Positions 19,350-27,014 are shown, counted from the first letter of the stretch. The stretch is 64,000 nt of DNA from JAAYUD01 sp041907665 (GCA_041907665.1 JAYRGW010000001.1:186001-250000), one strand, 5' to 3'. Numbers and translations are program-made. The notes: generated by a model from the sequence alone, not told the origin.

Positions 19350-19559
19350 TTAGCTCCACATCATAGCAATAAAGGGGACTGCTAAAAATGGTGTTATGAT
19401 AACAGATAAAAGATAAGCGCACTTGGCTTTATCTCCGTGCCATTGATAGGGAACAAAGAAAAATGCTAATACCAAATTGGCAATGACCCAAATAAGGGCT
19501 ACCCCAAATATCGTTAATAAGAAATCCATATCTTTTCTTTTTTGTGCTAAGATAAACAA
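19350..19559 (-). CDS. small membrane protein
   Basis: 69 residues with two hydrophobic segments (about 13-33 and 47-68) separated by a short polar loop (PYQWHGDKAK). It lies between the tape measure and small tail genes, in the same direction. Family not recognised; the composition is that of a real two-pass membrane protein rather than a chance frame. Confidence 0.55.
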   Translation of the reverse strand: MFILAQKRKDMDFLLTIFGVALIWVIANLVLAFFFVPYQWHGDKAKCAYLLSVIITPFLAVPFIAMMWS

Positions 19560-19589
19560 ATAAGACTTTACATAAAAGGATTGCGCGCA

Positions 19590-19826
19590 TTATTTCGCTA
19601 CAAAACTGGATATATCCATTCTGATCGCGCGGATATCGCGGAGCATCGATATTAGTTTTTCCATGTTGATATCGACAACCGACAGTACGTTTTCGTTTAG
19701 AAAGTATCCGCTAACTTCGTCCAGGAGTTTGATATAATATTGTGCGAGCTCGCCATCATCTTCCTGGTACCGGGAAATCGTTTCTTGCAATTGCTCCGGT
19801 AGATTAATATTAATCTTCTTCTCCAT
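19590..19826 (-). CDS. small phage protein, unknown
   Basis: 78 residues from the ATG at 19826 (MEKKININLPEQLQETIS); the frame stays open to an earlier ATG at 19859. I prefer 19826 because the earlier start would overlap the preceding gene by 50 bases. Helical, acidic, no membrane segment. Position just before the tape measure suggests a tail-assembly role, perhaps a chaperone; this is inference. Confidence 0.6.
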   Translation of the reverse strand: MEKKININLPEQLQETISRYQEDDGELAQYYIKLLDEVSGYFLNENVLSVVDINMEKLISMLRDIRAIRMDISSFVAK

Positions 19827-20163
19827 TGTCGTCCTCCTCCTTATTGTTGGGCTTTCCATATTGATTGAACCTGCAGATCATATCTTCATTTCCATAATAT
19901 AGATAAATGCTGTTGACGTCGTTGTAATAGGAAGTCTGAAACCCCTTTTCTATTCTCAGGTTTTTGGTACCGGATTTAAATGCAGAGGATTTAAGTGCAT
20001 TAAAGCTATCTGATATCTTATCGTATGCTTCTTCGAATGTCAGGCACTTTTGCGCACATTCTTCAAAACATTTTTTCATTTCTTCGAAAGCCCGATTAGG
20101 AGCTTTGCGATGGTCTACATATTCAATGATTTTCTCTTCGTGAGATATATTAAGAAGATTCAT
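19810..20163 (-). CDS. phage protein, possible tail assembly chaperone
   Basis: 117 residues, largely helical in the first half (MNLLNISHEEKIIEYVDHRK), with a very acidic C-terminus (NKEEDDNGEED). It starts within the stop region of the 84-residue gene (4-base overlap) and overlaps the following gene. Two overlapping small genes before a tape measure are often tail assembly chaperones made with a frameshift; I see no convincing slippery site, so the role remains a guess. Confidence 0.55.
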   Translation of the reverse strand: MNLLNISHEEKIIEYVDHRKAPNRAFEEMKKCFEECAQKCLTFEEAYDKISDSFNALKSSAFKSGTKNLRIEKGFQTSYYNDVNSIYLYYGNEDMICRFNQYGKPNNKEEDDNGEED

Positions 20164-20414
20164 TTGTTACCTCCTTTCGCCTTATATATGCACCAGGCAG
20201 CAATAGGTATTGCGTATGGTATTATCAGGCTAATGGCGAGCGTATATACAGCCAGTGAATTGAAGGCATCACTCTTAGTCTTTATCTTCAATTCTTCCGG
20301 CATATAGCGATTGTAGAAATTAATGACCTTAGAGCAAACAAGGTGCCAGTTGATTCTTTTAGCTCTCTTGGCCGGAGCTGGGAGAAGGAGCATTCCCATT
20401 TGATTTGTTTTCAT
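20160..20414 (-). CDS. small phage membrane protein
   Basis: 84 residues: a basic N-terminus (LLPAPAKRAKRINW), a helical region, and one hydrophobic segment at about 55-75 (YTLAISLIIPYAIPIAAWCI), ending in KAKGGNK. It is the first gene after the cargo island when read in the direction of transcription, and resumes the phage tail module. Function unknown. Confidence 0.6.
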   Translation of the reverse strand: MKTNQMGMLLLPAPAKRAKRINWHLVCSKVINFYNRYMPEELKIKTKSDAFNSLAVYTLAISLIIPYAIPIAAWCIYKAKGGNK

Positions 20415-20417
20415 GTA

Positions 20418-20620
20418 GTACTGAGTTTGACATTTTTAGACAGAAAAACGGCTGCCATTCCCCGTCGTCAAACTCAGTACAGTTATACCCCGAAGAGCAA
20501 AAAAGTACAAGGAAGGCAGCCGCTATAATTTAGGCTATGGGCATAAAAAAAGCCCACTGTTAAAAATGGAGCTGTAACCGCGCTCAATCGGGTATGCATA
20601 ACGCATACTGAGTTTGACAT
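20418..20620. repeat. three copies of a 13-15 bp repeat around structured RNA A
   Basis: TACTGAGTTTGACAT at 20419-20433 and again at 20606-20620, plus its inverted form GTCAAACTCAGTAC at 20467-20480. The rightmost copy coincides with the expected 5' end of RNA A, the inverted copy lies inside the RNA, and the left copy is just past its terminator. The RNA's 5' end can thus pair over 13 bases with its own interior, or an RNA/DNA partner could bind it. Confidence 0.8.
20440..20616 (-). ncRNA. structured RNA A (phage copy)
   Basis: An RNA gene read leftwards, about 176 nt. It has a promoter at 20653-20623, a first hairpin (TGGGC/GCCCA, 20556-20538), and a long hairpin closed by CGGCTGCC/GGCAGCCG (20522-20515 with 20456-20449), followed by TTTTTCTG as terminator; a TTCG tetraloop lies inside. 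No open frame fits. A homologue is at 51006-51172 with the same promoter spacing and the same two stems, each holding a compensatory change. The long rod recalls 6S-type RNAs, but that identity is only a guess. It lies between the cargo island and the tail genes. Confidence 0.75.
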
Positions 20621-20622
20621 CA

Positions 20623-20653
20623 CAAATATCGAAATAATATTTGAGATGGCAAA
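20623..20653 (-). promoter_or_regulatory. promoter of structured RNA A
   Basis: On the minus strand: TTTG (20653-20650), 21 bases, TATTTG (20628-20623). RNA B has the same two boxes with the same 21-base spacing and several identical spacer bases. Confidence 0.72.
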
Positions 20654-20783
20654 GGGAAAGGGGAGATTTTTTTATCGATTCAAGAATTGTACCAATATCA
20701 GATGTCTTATAATAGATTTAGAGAAAAATCAAATAGAATCTTTTTGTTTTTCCCATTGAATTAAGTATATAGTTAAATCACAT

Positions 20784-21305
20784 TTATTCTTTAAATTTAT
20801 CAATAAATTCAGAGTGTATCATCTTTATTATCTTTATAATATTTCTATCTATGCTCTCTAAATCTTTTGTTACTTCATCAAAATCGTTTAAATTTAGAGA
20901 TATGTGTGCATTAGATATACATTCTAATTTTGGATGTTTTATATGGATATGTGGATATTTTTTATATGATTCTTTCTTTTCATCTAGATCTAGATGAAAA
21001 GAAAGAATTTCATTAACGTCTTTATAGCTTTCCTTTTTTACTATTTTTAGATATATTTTTCTAAGTTCCCAGTTTATATTATCTTTGAGCATCCACATTT
21101 CTTTATAGTTAGCTTTAATGTGTTCATTCGTAGTATTGACTAAGAAATGTGAATCGTTTCCCGCTGATTGGTCTTTTGCATATAAGGTAGTACAAGCAGC
21201 TTTTCTTTCACGACCTATTGATATATTGGGATTGATTTTTATTAAATTCTTTCTCAATTCATTTGAACGTTTTGAGAGTTCTTTTTCTTCAATTATAATA
21301 GTCAT
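20784..21305 (-). CDS. unknown protein of the methyltransferase operon
   Basis: 173 residues, charged, no membrane segment. Blocks such as SIGRERKAACTTLYAKDQ and KKYPHIHIKHPKLECISNAH stand out, the latter with three histidines, but I recognise no family. Its start overlaps the end of the methyltransferase gene by 17 bases, so the two are translated together. It could be a restriction nuclease, an inhibitor or another partner of the methyltransferase; nothing in the sequence decides this. Confidence 0.65.
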   Translation of the reverse strand: MTIIIEEKELSKRSNELRKNLIKINPNISIGRERKAACTTLYAKDQSAGNDSHFLVNTTNEHIKANYKEMWMLKDNINWELRKIYLKIVKKESYKDVNEILSFHLDLDEKKESYKKYPHIHIKHPKLECISNAHISLNLNDFDEVTKDLESIDRNIIKIIKMIHSEFIDKFKE

Positions 21306-23946
21306 CTTCTCCTGTTATAATATTTGTTTCGGTTTTATTCAAGTCGTAAAAATTAAGAGATAACTTGTTTATTTTTGTATCTAGCTCTGATGCAGTAAAA
21401 AAGTTATTACTACTTTTTATTGCAAGTCTATTTTTAATTAATTGTATAAATGAAAGAAAGTCTTTCCGACTAATATCCTTTGGATCAATGATTGGAATTT
21501 CTTTTAATTCACTTGGCTCCAGCATGATAAATCCATTCTGATATTTTTTGCAATGATTTAATAAATACCATGTACTAATAGGAGAATTCAACATTCCAAG
21601 TATATATATCATAAAGTCTTCTTTAATGACATCGTATTCTGAATCTTCTTTTAATGAGAAAAAAGGAGCTCTTGATATGGCATATTGTCCTGATATGTCA
21701 TACGAAAATTTGGGATAAAATACGAGGTGAGGAGTAACTATTTTTGGAATTAACATGAAGTCTCTTTTCCTCGCGCGATTTGGTTCCCACCAGTTTAACC
21801 TACCCTTTTTGACCTCTGCTCTTTCTGATAATTTGTCGTAAAATTTAGATATTCTTTGATATGTAATTTGGTATTTATTTTTTAATATTTCTTCTGATAT
21901 AACGTCTCCATTTGTATAATAAGGATAAAATAAATATTGTTTTACCTCTTTTGGCATAGTATATTTATTCATTTCTCTGTCACTTAGATATGGAACGTAT
22001 ATATCTTTTTCTTTTATCGGAATTGTCTGTTTGTTCACTATGAAAGCTTCAATATTCCCAGAGGCAAATCCAGTTCTAACCTCTACAAAATCTTTTATTT
22101 TTTTGTATTGAGATAGTTTTGTCATCAGATTTAATTCTGATGGCGCTAAAAAATGCCATTTTTCGCTACTAAAGAATGATTGTGGGACATCTGAAATACT
22201 ATATGAAATATTTTCGGTCCGAACATCTTTAAGAATGTCTGTTAATGCTCTTCCGACATAATCTCTTATCAATGCGATGGTCGCTAATTTATTTTTCAAA
22301 TGTCTTTTCTGGAAAATGAGCAATATAGGGTAAATATCAGCATCTTCAAAAATTTTATAATCAACTGATGATAGATCTATTAGACACAGTATATCACATT
22401 CTTTGCTTAAATATTCACGAATTTTTTTTGCGCTATCTGTTGTTAAGAAAGTATTTGGGAGAACAAATAGCCCAAGGCCTTCTTTCTTTAAATGGTCTAT
22501 TGCAATTTTGATAAAAGCTAGGTATAGATCATATTTGTTAAATGCATACTTTCCTAATGTGTTTATAACTTTACTTTTATCATTTTCTGATATAAGATTA
22601 TATTTTATAAAAGGAGGATTTGAAATGATAATATTATACAACTCTTTTTTGTTTTTCTGGAAATAGTCCAACGAATCAATATTAAGGATGTTGAAATTTT
22701 GGTTTGGAATATTATTTTTTTTGGCTAAATAGAGTAATGTTAAGGATAGTTTTGTAGCATTGCAAGCCGTTTCATTTTTGTCTATACCAGTGATATTTTT
22801 TAGCATCCTTTCTATATCGTTTTCGGTGCATTCTTCTAACAATGTACGCAGAAAAATTCCTGAGCCAACGGATGGCTCTAATATTTTTAATCCATCTAGT
22901 TTATTGAGGTAAGTTTTTCTTATATATCGATTGAAAAATCTGGCAATAAATTGAGGTGTATAATAGCTTCCGCTAGATTTATTAACTTCTTCCCTTGGAA
23001 CATCACCAATACTAAAAAGGCTATATTGAGTATTATTATTTGTTTCTTCAATATTCAACACACTTACATATCTTTCATATATTTTACTTAAAGCGTGCTT
23101 AGACATAATTGAAAAATTATAGCGGTAAGGGATATGTTTAGACGTGTAAAAATCATTAATCAAGTTGTTAAGACTATATTTACTAAGTTTGTCAATATTT
23201 TTAAATAAGTCTTTGTTTATAACTTGATCAGGGAATTTTTTAATTTCAAGATCGGCTAAAGATTTATTTAATAGGTCAGTAAATCCATTATCTGTATTAT
23301 ATAGATTCTTTAATAATATTTGACTTGATGAATGCTTTCGGTCTTCTATTGCTCTCGTAAAAATGATAGCATTGAAAAAGTTTGATATTTCTTCATTTGT
23401 AATAGCACCATTTAATTCAGAAAAGATAAGTTTTTTCAATCTCGAGATGGTTGATATTAATTCGTCATCAAGAGCAGGTAATAAATCTCTTGTAGACTGG
23501 TTTTCTATTATTTTATTAAATTCGTCACAATAAAGAAATTCTCTATAATTATTAAGTGGCCTTGTCTCTAAGATATTATTGTTAATGGAAAGCCTGTTGT
23601 GAAAAGCTGTTATATTGTTTGAATTGATAGCTATGTGGTAATCTATAAGATTATTATATGAAATATTTAATAGGTCTATTTGATTAGGATATTCTAATAG
23701 ATTGGCTAGCGAATATTTGTTGTTTATAAAGGATATTGCTACTGGATTCTCCAAGCCATATTCAACGATTAGATGCCCAGTTGCTAATCCGTTTTCTTTA
23801 TTTTTAATAATATCACTAGGAAACCACCCAAGCTCTTCTGCAAACTGCGATGCAAAATTACGCGATGAGCTTTCGTCATCCCACGGTTGGAGTAATCTTT
23901 GAATTGTATTTATATTAATCATTTTGTCATTTTTTTTAGAAGTCAA
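21289..23946 (-). CDS. Eco57I/TaqI-like DNA adenine methyltransferase (restriction-modification type)
   Basis: 885 residues. Methyltransferase motifs of the gamma class: SSGSYYTPQFI at 324-334 (motif X), ILEPSVGSGIF at 355-365 (SAM binding, motif I) and NPPFIKY at 443-449 (catalytic motif IV), preceded by the usual IYERYVS. The C-terminal 280 residues (from VRTGFASGNIEAF) resemble a TaqI-type target recognition domain. The N-terminal 300 residues could hold a nuclease as in type IIG enzymes, but I see no clear PD-(D/E)xK motif. It starts with an ATGA overlap after the DUF2442-HTH gene. Likely a restriction-modification or related defence enzyme acquired as cargo. Confidence 0.85.
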   Translation of the reverse strand: MTSKKNDKMININTIQRLLQPWDDESSSRNFASQFAEELGWFPSDIIKNKENGLATGHLIVEYGLENPVAISFINNKYSLANLLEYPNQIDLLNISYNNLIDYHIAINSNNITAFHNRLSINNNILETRPLNNYREFLYCDEFNKIIENQSTRDLLPALDDELISTISRLKKLIFSELNGAITNEEISNFFNAIIFTRAIEDRKHSSSQILLKNLYNTDNGFTDLLNKSLADLEIKKFPDQVINKDLFKNIDKLSKYSLNNLINDFYTSKHIPYRYNFSIMSKHALSKIYERYVSVLNIEETNNNTQYSLFSIGDVPREEVNKSSGSYYTPQFIARFFNRYIRKTYLNKLDGLKILEPSVGSGIFLRTLLEECTENDIERMLKNITGIDKNETACNATKLSLTLLYLAKKNNIPNQNFNILNIDSLDYFQKNKKELYNIIISNPPFIKYNLISENDKSKVINTLGKYAFNKYDLYLAFIKIAIDHLKKEGLGLFVLPNTFLTTDSAKKIREYLSKECDILCLIDLSSVDYKIFEDADIYPILLIFQKRHLKNKLATIALIRDYVGRALTDILKDVRTENISYSISDVPQSFFSSEKWHFLAPSELNLMTKLSQYKKIKDFVEVRTGFASGNIEAFIVNKQTIPIKEKDIYVPYLSDREMNKYTMPKEVKQYLFYPYYTNGDVISEEILKNKYQITYQRISKFYDKLSERAEVKKGRLNWWEPNRARKRDFMLIPKIVTPHLVFYPKFSYDISGQYAISRAPFFSLKEDSEYDVIKEDFMIYILGMLNSPISTWYLLNHCKKYQNGFIMLEPSELKEIPIIDPKDISRKDFLSFIQLIKNRLAIKSSNNFFTASELDTKINKLSLNFYDLNKTETNIITGEDDYYN

Positions 23947-24350
23947 ATTGAAATATTACTCAGTTCTTTCCCTATTTGTTTTATAGAGTCAATAATCATC
24001 TGCTCACGTTCTTTTGAAGGATTCTTTATTCCACTGATGTATTGTGCTAGCAAGCTTTGTTTAATACCTATTCGTCTTGCTATGGCACTGACATTGATCT
24101 CCGGATGAGTAAGGAATACCTTGGATATTCCGATCGGTTCCAGATTATTATACTCGAAGCTTTCGTATGATACATCCTCATCAATATCATCCCAATGAAT
24201 ACCATAAGCCCTTAGTTTATAGTTGCTACGTTCCTTATCAGTAGCTTCCGTCAGTCTATGGTAATACAGAATAGATTGATACAAGGTACGCCCTTCATCC
24301 GTTTCTATGTAGATCTTGTCTTTATCAAACCATACTTTTTTTGCTCTCAT
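23943..24350 (-). CDS. DUF2442 and helix-turn-helix regulator
   Basis: 135 residues in two parts. Residues 1-65 match the DUF2442 pattern (VWFDKDKIYIETDEGRTLY, LTEAT, YGIHWDDIDEDVSYESF). Residues 82-125 form a helix-turn-helix (VSAIARRIGIKQSLLAQYIS, IKNPSKE). DUF2442 proteins are often antitoxins of two-gene modules; with the fused helix-turn-helix and an ATGA overlap with the methyltransferase gene, the likely role here is operon control, like a C protein of restriction systems. An 18-bp palindrome upstream (24650-24667) could be an operator. Confidence 0.8.
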   Translation of the reverse strand: MRAKKVWFDKDKIYIETDEGRTLYQSILYYHRLTEATDKERSNYKLRAYGIHWDDIDEDVSYESFEYNNLEPIGISKVFLTHPEINVSAIARRIGIKQSLLAQYISGIKNPSKEREQMIIDSIKQIGKELSNISI

Positions 24351-24408
24351 AAATTCCCTTGTTTTGATTGAAGATGGGCTCGTTTGCCGTATATCTTAGT
24401 TTTTTTTA

Positions 24409-24483
24409 TTATTGTTCTTTGTTTTCTTCGATGATGTTTTCTACGAGTTTTAAGTCTTTTTGTTTCATGCCTTTATTATTCAT
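24409..24483 (-). CDS. possible 24-residue peptide ahead of the DUF2442 gene
   Basis: MNNKGMKQKDLKLVENIIEE plus NKEQ, read in the operon direction 58 bases before the DUF2442 start and downstream of a good -7 element. Lysine/glutamate-rich and helical. It may be a leader peptide or chance. Confidence 0.25.
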   Translation of the reverse strand: MNNKGMKQKDLKLVENIIEENKEQ

Positions 24484-24562
24484 CAGTTCCAATTCATTAT
24501 CAATCTTAATTTTGCTTTGCCATTAGGATTGACTAGATATTATGTAAACTGGCTCGTGATTG

Positions 24563-24570
24563 CAAATATA
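24563..24570 (-). promoter_or_regulatory. -7 element for the DUF2442-methyltransferase operon
   Basis: TATATTTG on the minus strand matches TAnnTTTG perfectly; no good TTTG box lies 19-21 bases upstream, so the promoter may depend on an activator. The transcript would have a leader of about 200 bases before the ATG at 24350. Confidence 0.45.
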
Positions 24571-24649
24571 GTTTCTGAATTTGAGGGCGAATAATAATTA
24601 AGATTGATGGCATATCCTTTTTTCTTTTAATTATGTAATACAAAGGTGG

Positions 24650-24667
24650 GTAATAAATTTATTACCT
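24650..24667. promoter_or_regulatory. perfect 18-bp palindrome, candidate operator
   Basis: GGTAATAAATTTATTACC, a perfect dyad about 80 bases upstream of the -7 element at 24570. Such a site would suit a dimeric helix-turn-helix protein, most simply the adjacent DUF2442-HTH product. AT-richness makes chance dyads commoner, but the GG/CC ends argue for a real site. Confidence 0.45.
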
Positions 24668-24746
24668 GCAAGAAAAAAGGTTATTATTTTTGATAGTTTG
24701 TAGCCGAAATGGATAAAAAGAGTTGAAAGTTGAACAATTAAGTAAA

Positions 24747-24911
24747 ATGATATTGTCAATTGCAAAATTAATAAAGGCCTTAACTTATAAAGACAAGAAA
24801 AGACAATTATATATGAGCCAATCTATTAAATTAGCAGATGAACTCATTGAAAATCTTGAAACGCCGCTAGATAAGCGCAAATATAGAGAAGGAAAATGGA
24901 ACATGTTTTGA
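24747..24911 (+). CDS. possible small helical protein on the opposite strand
   Basis: From the ATG at 24747 the frame encodes 54 residues (MILSIAKLIKALTYKDKKRQ and on to REGKWNMF); a TTG at 24723 would add eight. Helical and basic, no family recognised. It is the only plus-strand candidate in the island and sits in the 630-base gap between two minus-strand operons. TAGTTTG lies about 40 bases upstream. Could be real or chance. Confidence 0.35.
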   Translation: MILSIAKLIKALTYKDKKRQLYMSQSIKLADELIENLETPLDKRKYREGKWNMF

Positions 24912-24938
24912 ATAGTAAAGGAATAGTCATGTAAACAA

Positions 24939-24964
24939 AAAAGCGAAGCTTAAGGCTTCGCTTG
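24939..24964 (-). terminator. terminator of the HEPN/SecB operon
   Basis: AAGCGAAGC and GGCTTCGCTT pair around a TTAA loop; on the minus strand the stem runs into TTTTTTG. It lies 19 bases after the stop of the SecB-like gene and separates this operon from the next. Confidence 0.8.
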
Positions 24965-24982
24965 ATGATTATTGTGATTTAT

Positions 24983-25396
24983 TTATTGCTGTTCATCCAT
25001 TTTTACAAAATTGACAGGTGGAAGTATTATTGTTTGTAGTCCAGCTTTCATAGATAGCACTGTAATGTTCTCTCTAATATATGGATATATAATGGAAGCT
25101 CCATTAATCTTTCCGAATTGTTCCATATCTTTTATATCTGAATCTCCATTTTTGATAAACTGACCTGCATATTTTAGATGGAAACTAGCCTGCTCACGGT
25201 CCTTGTATAACTGTTTTATGTCTACAGTTTCAAGAACAAGAACGGCGTTTTCTTTTGAATTGACATTCACCTGTACGTTTATATTTACTTCATTTTTCAC
25301 CTCTGGGCCGAATGCTGCTTCTGCAATTCTAGAAAAGTTACTTTCTAGCATAACAATACGTTGGATAAAATATCCGGATTCTGTTTTGTTCTCCAT
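24983..25396 (-). CDS. SecB-like chaperone
   Basis: 137 residues. The C-terminal half carries the SecB signature: NGASIIYPYIRENITVLS at 98-115 and ILPPVNFVKM at 124-133, matching the FPYARE...LAPVNF region of classical SecB. The N-terminal strands (VNINVQVNVNS) also fit the fold. SecB tetramers hold unfolded clients. Most Bacteroidetes lack a housekeeping SecB, and SecB-like proteins in mobile DNA commonly belong to toxin-antitoxin-chaperone (TAC) modules, where they protect an unstable antitoxin. Here it is the third gene of a three-gene operon with 1-base gaps, followed by a terminator. The fold is well supported; the TAC role is inferred. Confidence 0.82.
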   Translation of the reverse strand: MENKTESGYFIQRIVMLESNFSRIAEAAFGPEVKNEVNINVQVNVNSKENAVLVLETVDIKQLYKDREQASFHLKYAGQFIKNGDSDIKDMEQFGKINGASIIYPYIRENITVLSMKAGLQTIILPPVNFVKMDEQQ

Positions 25397-25397
25397 T

Positions 25398-25850
25398 TTA
25401 TGCTGCTTTTTTTCTCATCTTTGGATATCCAGAAGGAATCTCACATCTTATATTATTATTTATCACTTCTGTGCTATGATCGTAATTATTTAAATTACAT
25501 GGTTTAGTTATTCTCTGATATTTGATATATTCTGTTGTAATTTCAACGAATGCAGGTTCTTCTGTTTCTAAAGAAGTCAAAGACTCTGGACTATTCACCG
25601 TAAATTCTGGATTGTCTACACGTATGGCGTCACCTTCGGTGACAAAACAAATACTTTCTCCAATAAACTTATTATAGAAATCCATCAAAAATGAGATTTC
25701 CCAGTTTTTGAAATTATCATCTTTACCCGGAAGAACTTCTACAAAATAAGTATCTGATGAAGGACTATATTTGTATTTTAGAAACAAAGTTGAATTTGCT
25801 CCTAACTTTATCAGTTCATCTTTAATATATAATTCTGCTTCCTGTGACAT
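25398..25850 (-). CDS. unknown protein, candidate antitoxin or chaperone client
   Basis: 150 residues between the HEPN-like and SecB-like genes, with a single base between stop and start on each side, so translation is coupled. The first 85 residues look like a compact alpha-beta domain (LFLKYKYSPSSDTYFVEVLP, FVTEGDAIRV); after residue 85 comes a looser, acidic then aromatic region ending IPSGYPKMRKKAA. In TAC modules the antitoxin ends in a disordered chaperone-addiction segment; the C-terminal third could be that. No DNA-binding motif is obvious. I do not recognise the family. Confidence 0.7.
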   Translation of the reverse strand: MSQEAELYIKDELIKLGANSTLFLKYKYSPSSDTYFVEVLPGKDDNFKNWEISFLMDFYNKFIGESICFVTEGDAIRVDNPEFTVNSPESLTSLETEEPAFVEITTEYIKYQRITKPCNLNNYDHSTEVINNNIRCEIPSGYPKMRKKAA

Positions 25851-25851
25851 A

Positions 25852-26286
25852 TTACATAAATTTATTCAATAAGGGTCTAATTTCGTCCATCAAATCAATC
25901 GAAGATCTGCTTTGAGAATAATTGAAAGGTGCATCTTTATAATCAGATGTGGCTCTGAAATATTTCAACTGATTTATTAGGGTGTTAAAATCTGAACATT
26001 CATACTTTTGGTTCCCATTACTCTTTCCCTTCATATATTTAAAAACCTCTCCAATGAGTATGTTATGGCTATTCGTTTTACTCGTTTTATTTTGATTCCT
26101 TTGGTCGCATAATGTCTTCAAATCTTGTTCCGTCATATTCATTTTATAAAGCCAAATATACTTTACTAACTGGTAACAGCTATAATATGCACAATGAGCA
26201 ACTGGAGAATACAGCCCTTTATCCATGAGCAGTTTCGCCGACTCACTGTTGAATTCCGATTTATCTTTAAGCGCACTATTTTGCAT
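25852..26286 (-). CDS. HEPN-like helical protein, candidate toxin
   Basis: 144 residues, all helical. SAKLLMDKGLYSPVAHCAYY at 16-35 and LKYFRATSDYKD at 107-118 follow the pattern of small HEPN proteins (AYYS helix, then a late R..ADY-type helix). The canonical RNase motif R-x4-6-H is not evident, so catalysis is uncertain; histidines at 31 and 74 are candidates. HEPN proteins are often the toxic RNase of toxin-antitoxin or defence modules. It is the first gene of the operon with the 150-residue protein and the SecB-like chaperone. Confidence 0.65.
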   Translation of the reverse strand: MQNSALKDKSEFNSESAKLLMDKGLYSPVAHCAYYSCYQLVKYIWLYKMNMTEQDLKTLCDQRNQNKTSKTNSHNILIGEVFKYMKGKSNGNQKYECSDFNTLINQLKYFRATSDYKDAPFNYSQSRSSIDLMDEIRPLLNKFM

Positions 26287-26395
26287 TATGTGACGGATAT
26301 TATTGTGCGAAGATAATAATTATATTATTGTTGAAGCTATTTTATTGACATTTTTTATTAATAGACTTATCAAAATGAATTAAAAATGCTTCGGG

Positions 26396-26600
26396 TCAGG
26401 TGTCTTGAGGATTTGTTCTTATAAGTTTATCTGCAATCTCTCTCTTGATATCTTCTGTAAACCCATATTTTAAACTCCCAATTGTTTCGTGATATAATCT
26501 TCCCCATATCACTCTATTATAGATATGCTGCTTAGTTCTTGCCCCATTTAGAGCATTTATGATTATTCTAGCACGTTCTTTAGATAGCTTTACAATGTGG
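26396..26600 (-). pseudogene. truncated duplicate of the 3' end of the gene at 28290-28679
   Basis: Bases 26442-26523 are nearly identical to 28327-28409. The minus-strand frame reads RVIWGRLYHETIGSLKYGFT (intact gene: the same with LT at the end), then diverges to a stop at 26396. Upstream, similarity fades (ARTKQHIYNRVIWG against GTRRRLALYNRVIWG), and no start codon is in place. It fills most of the 335-base gap between the two HEPN-like genes and marks a recombination event. Confidence 0.8.
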
Positions 26601-26621
26601 ATTGTTTTAAATAAGATGAGA

Positions 26622-27014
26622 TCAGTATGGCTTTTCTTGGTTTTGCAATTCGTCGAATTCTTTGATTAGTGCTTTCGTACTTTCTATCGTAAAGTAACAA
26701 GTGTCTTTAGATTGATGATGATAATAACAATAATCAGCCTCTTTCCTTTGGTTAAACAATGCCTCCAATTTTGATCCAATAATCTCATAATTAGGAGTCC
26801 TTTTTAATACAGAAATAAGCTTACTATGAACAGACAAATTATTTTCTATGTGTCCGAAGGCTGGTTTAATATGCCCGAAAGCAGCATAATAGCATCTGTT
26901 TATTATTGTTCTACAGACTTCTTCCCTGCCATTAAATCCACTAATATCTTTTGCTACATCAATAAACATTATGGGATCAAAATCTTTTTGTTTAGATGGA
27001 GTCATGGATAACAC
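26622..27014 (-). CDS. HEPN-like protein of the TIGR04255 operon
   Basis: 130 residues, helical. RTIINRCYYAAFGHIK at 35-50, VHSKLISVLKR at 62-72 and RKEADY at 90-95 match the HEPN pattern of small proteins (NR.YYA.FH helix, H..LI, R..ADY). Between R40 and H48 there is one residue more than the usual R-x6-H of this subgroup. It starts 23 bases inside the previous gene; a later ATG at 27005 is possible. Likely toxin or RNA-binding partner in a three-gene module. Confidence 0.65.
   Translation of the reverse strand: MLSMTPSKQKDFDPIMFIDVAKDISGFNGREEVCRTIINRCYYAAFGHIKPAFGHIENNLSVHSKLISVLKRTPNYEIIGSKLEALFNQRKEADYCYYHHQSKDTCYFTIESTKALIKEFDELQNQEKPY

Noticed and set aside
20418..20653. Retron-like msr-msd with inverted repeats
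   Set aside because: No reverse transcriptase is encoded near either RNA copy, and both RNAs end in an intrinsic terminator.
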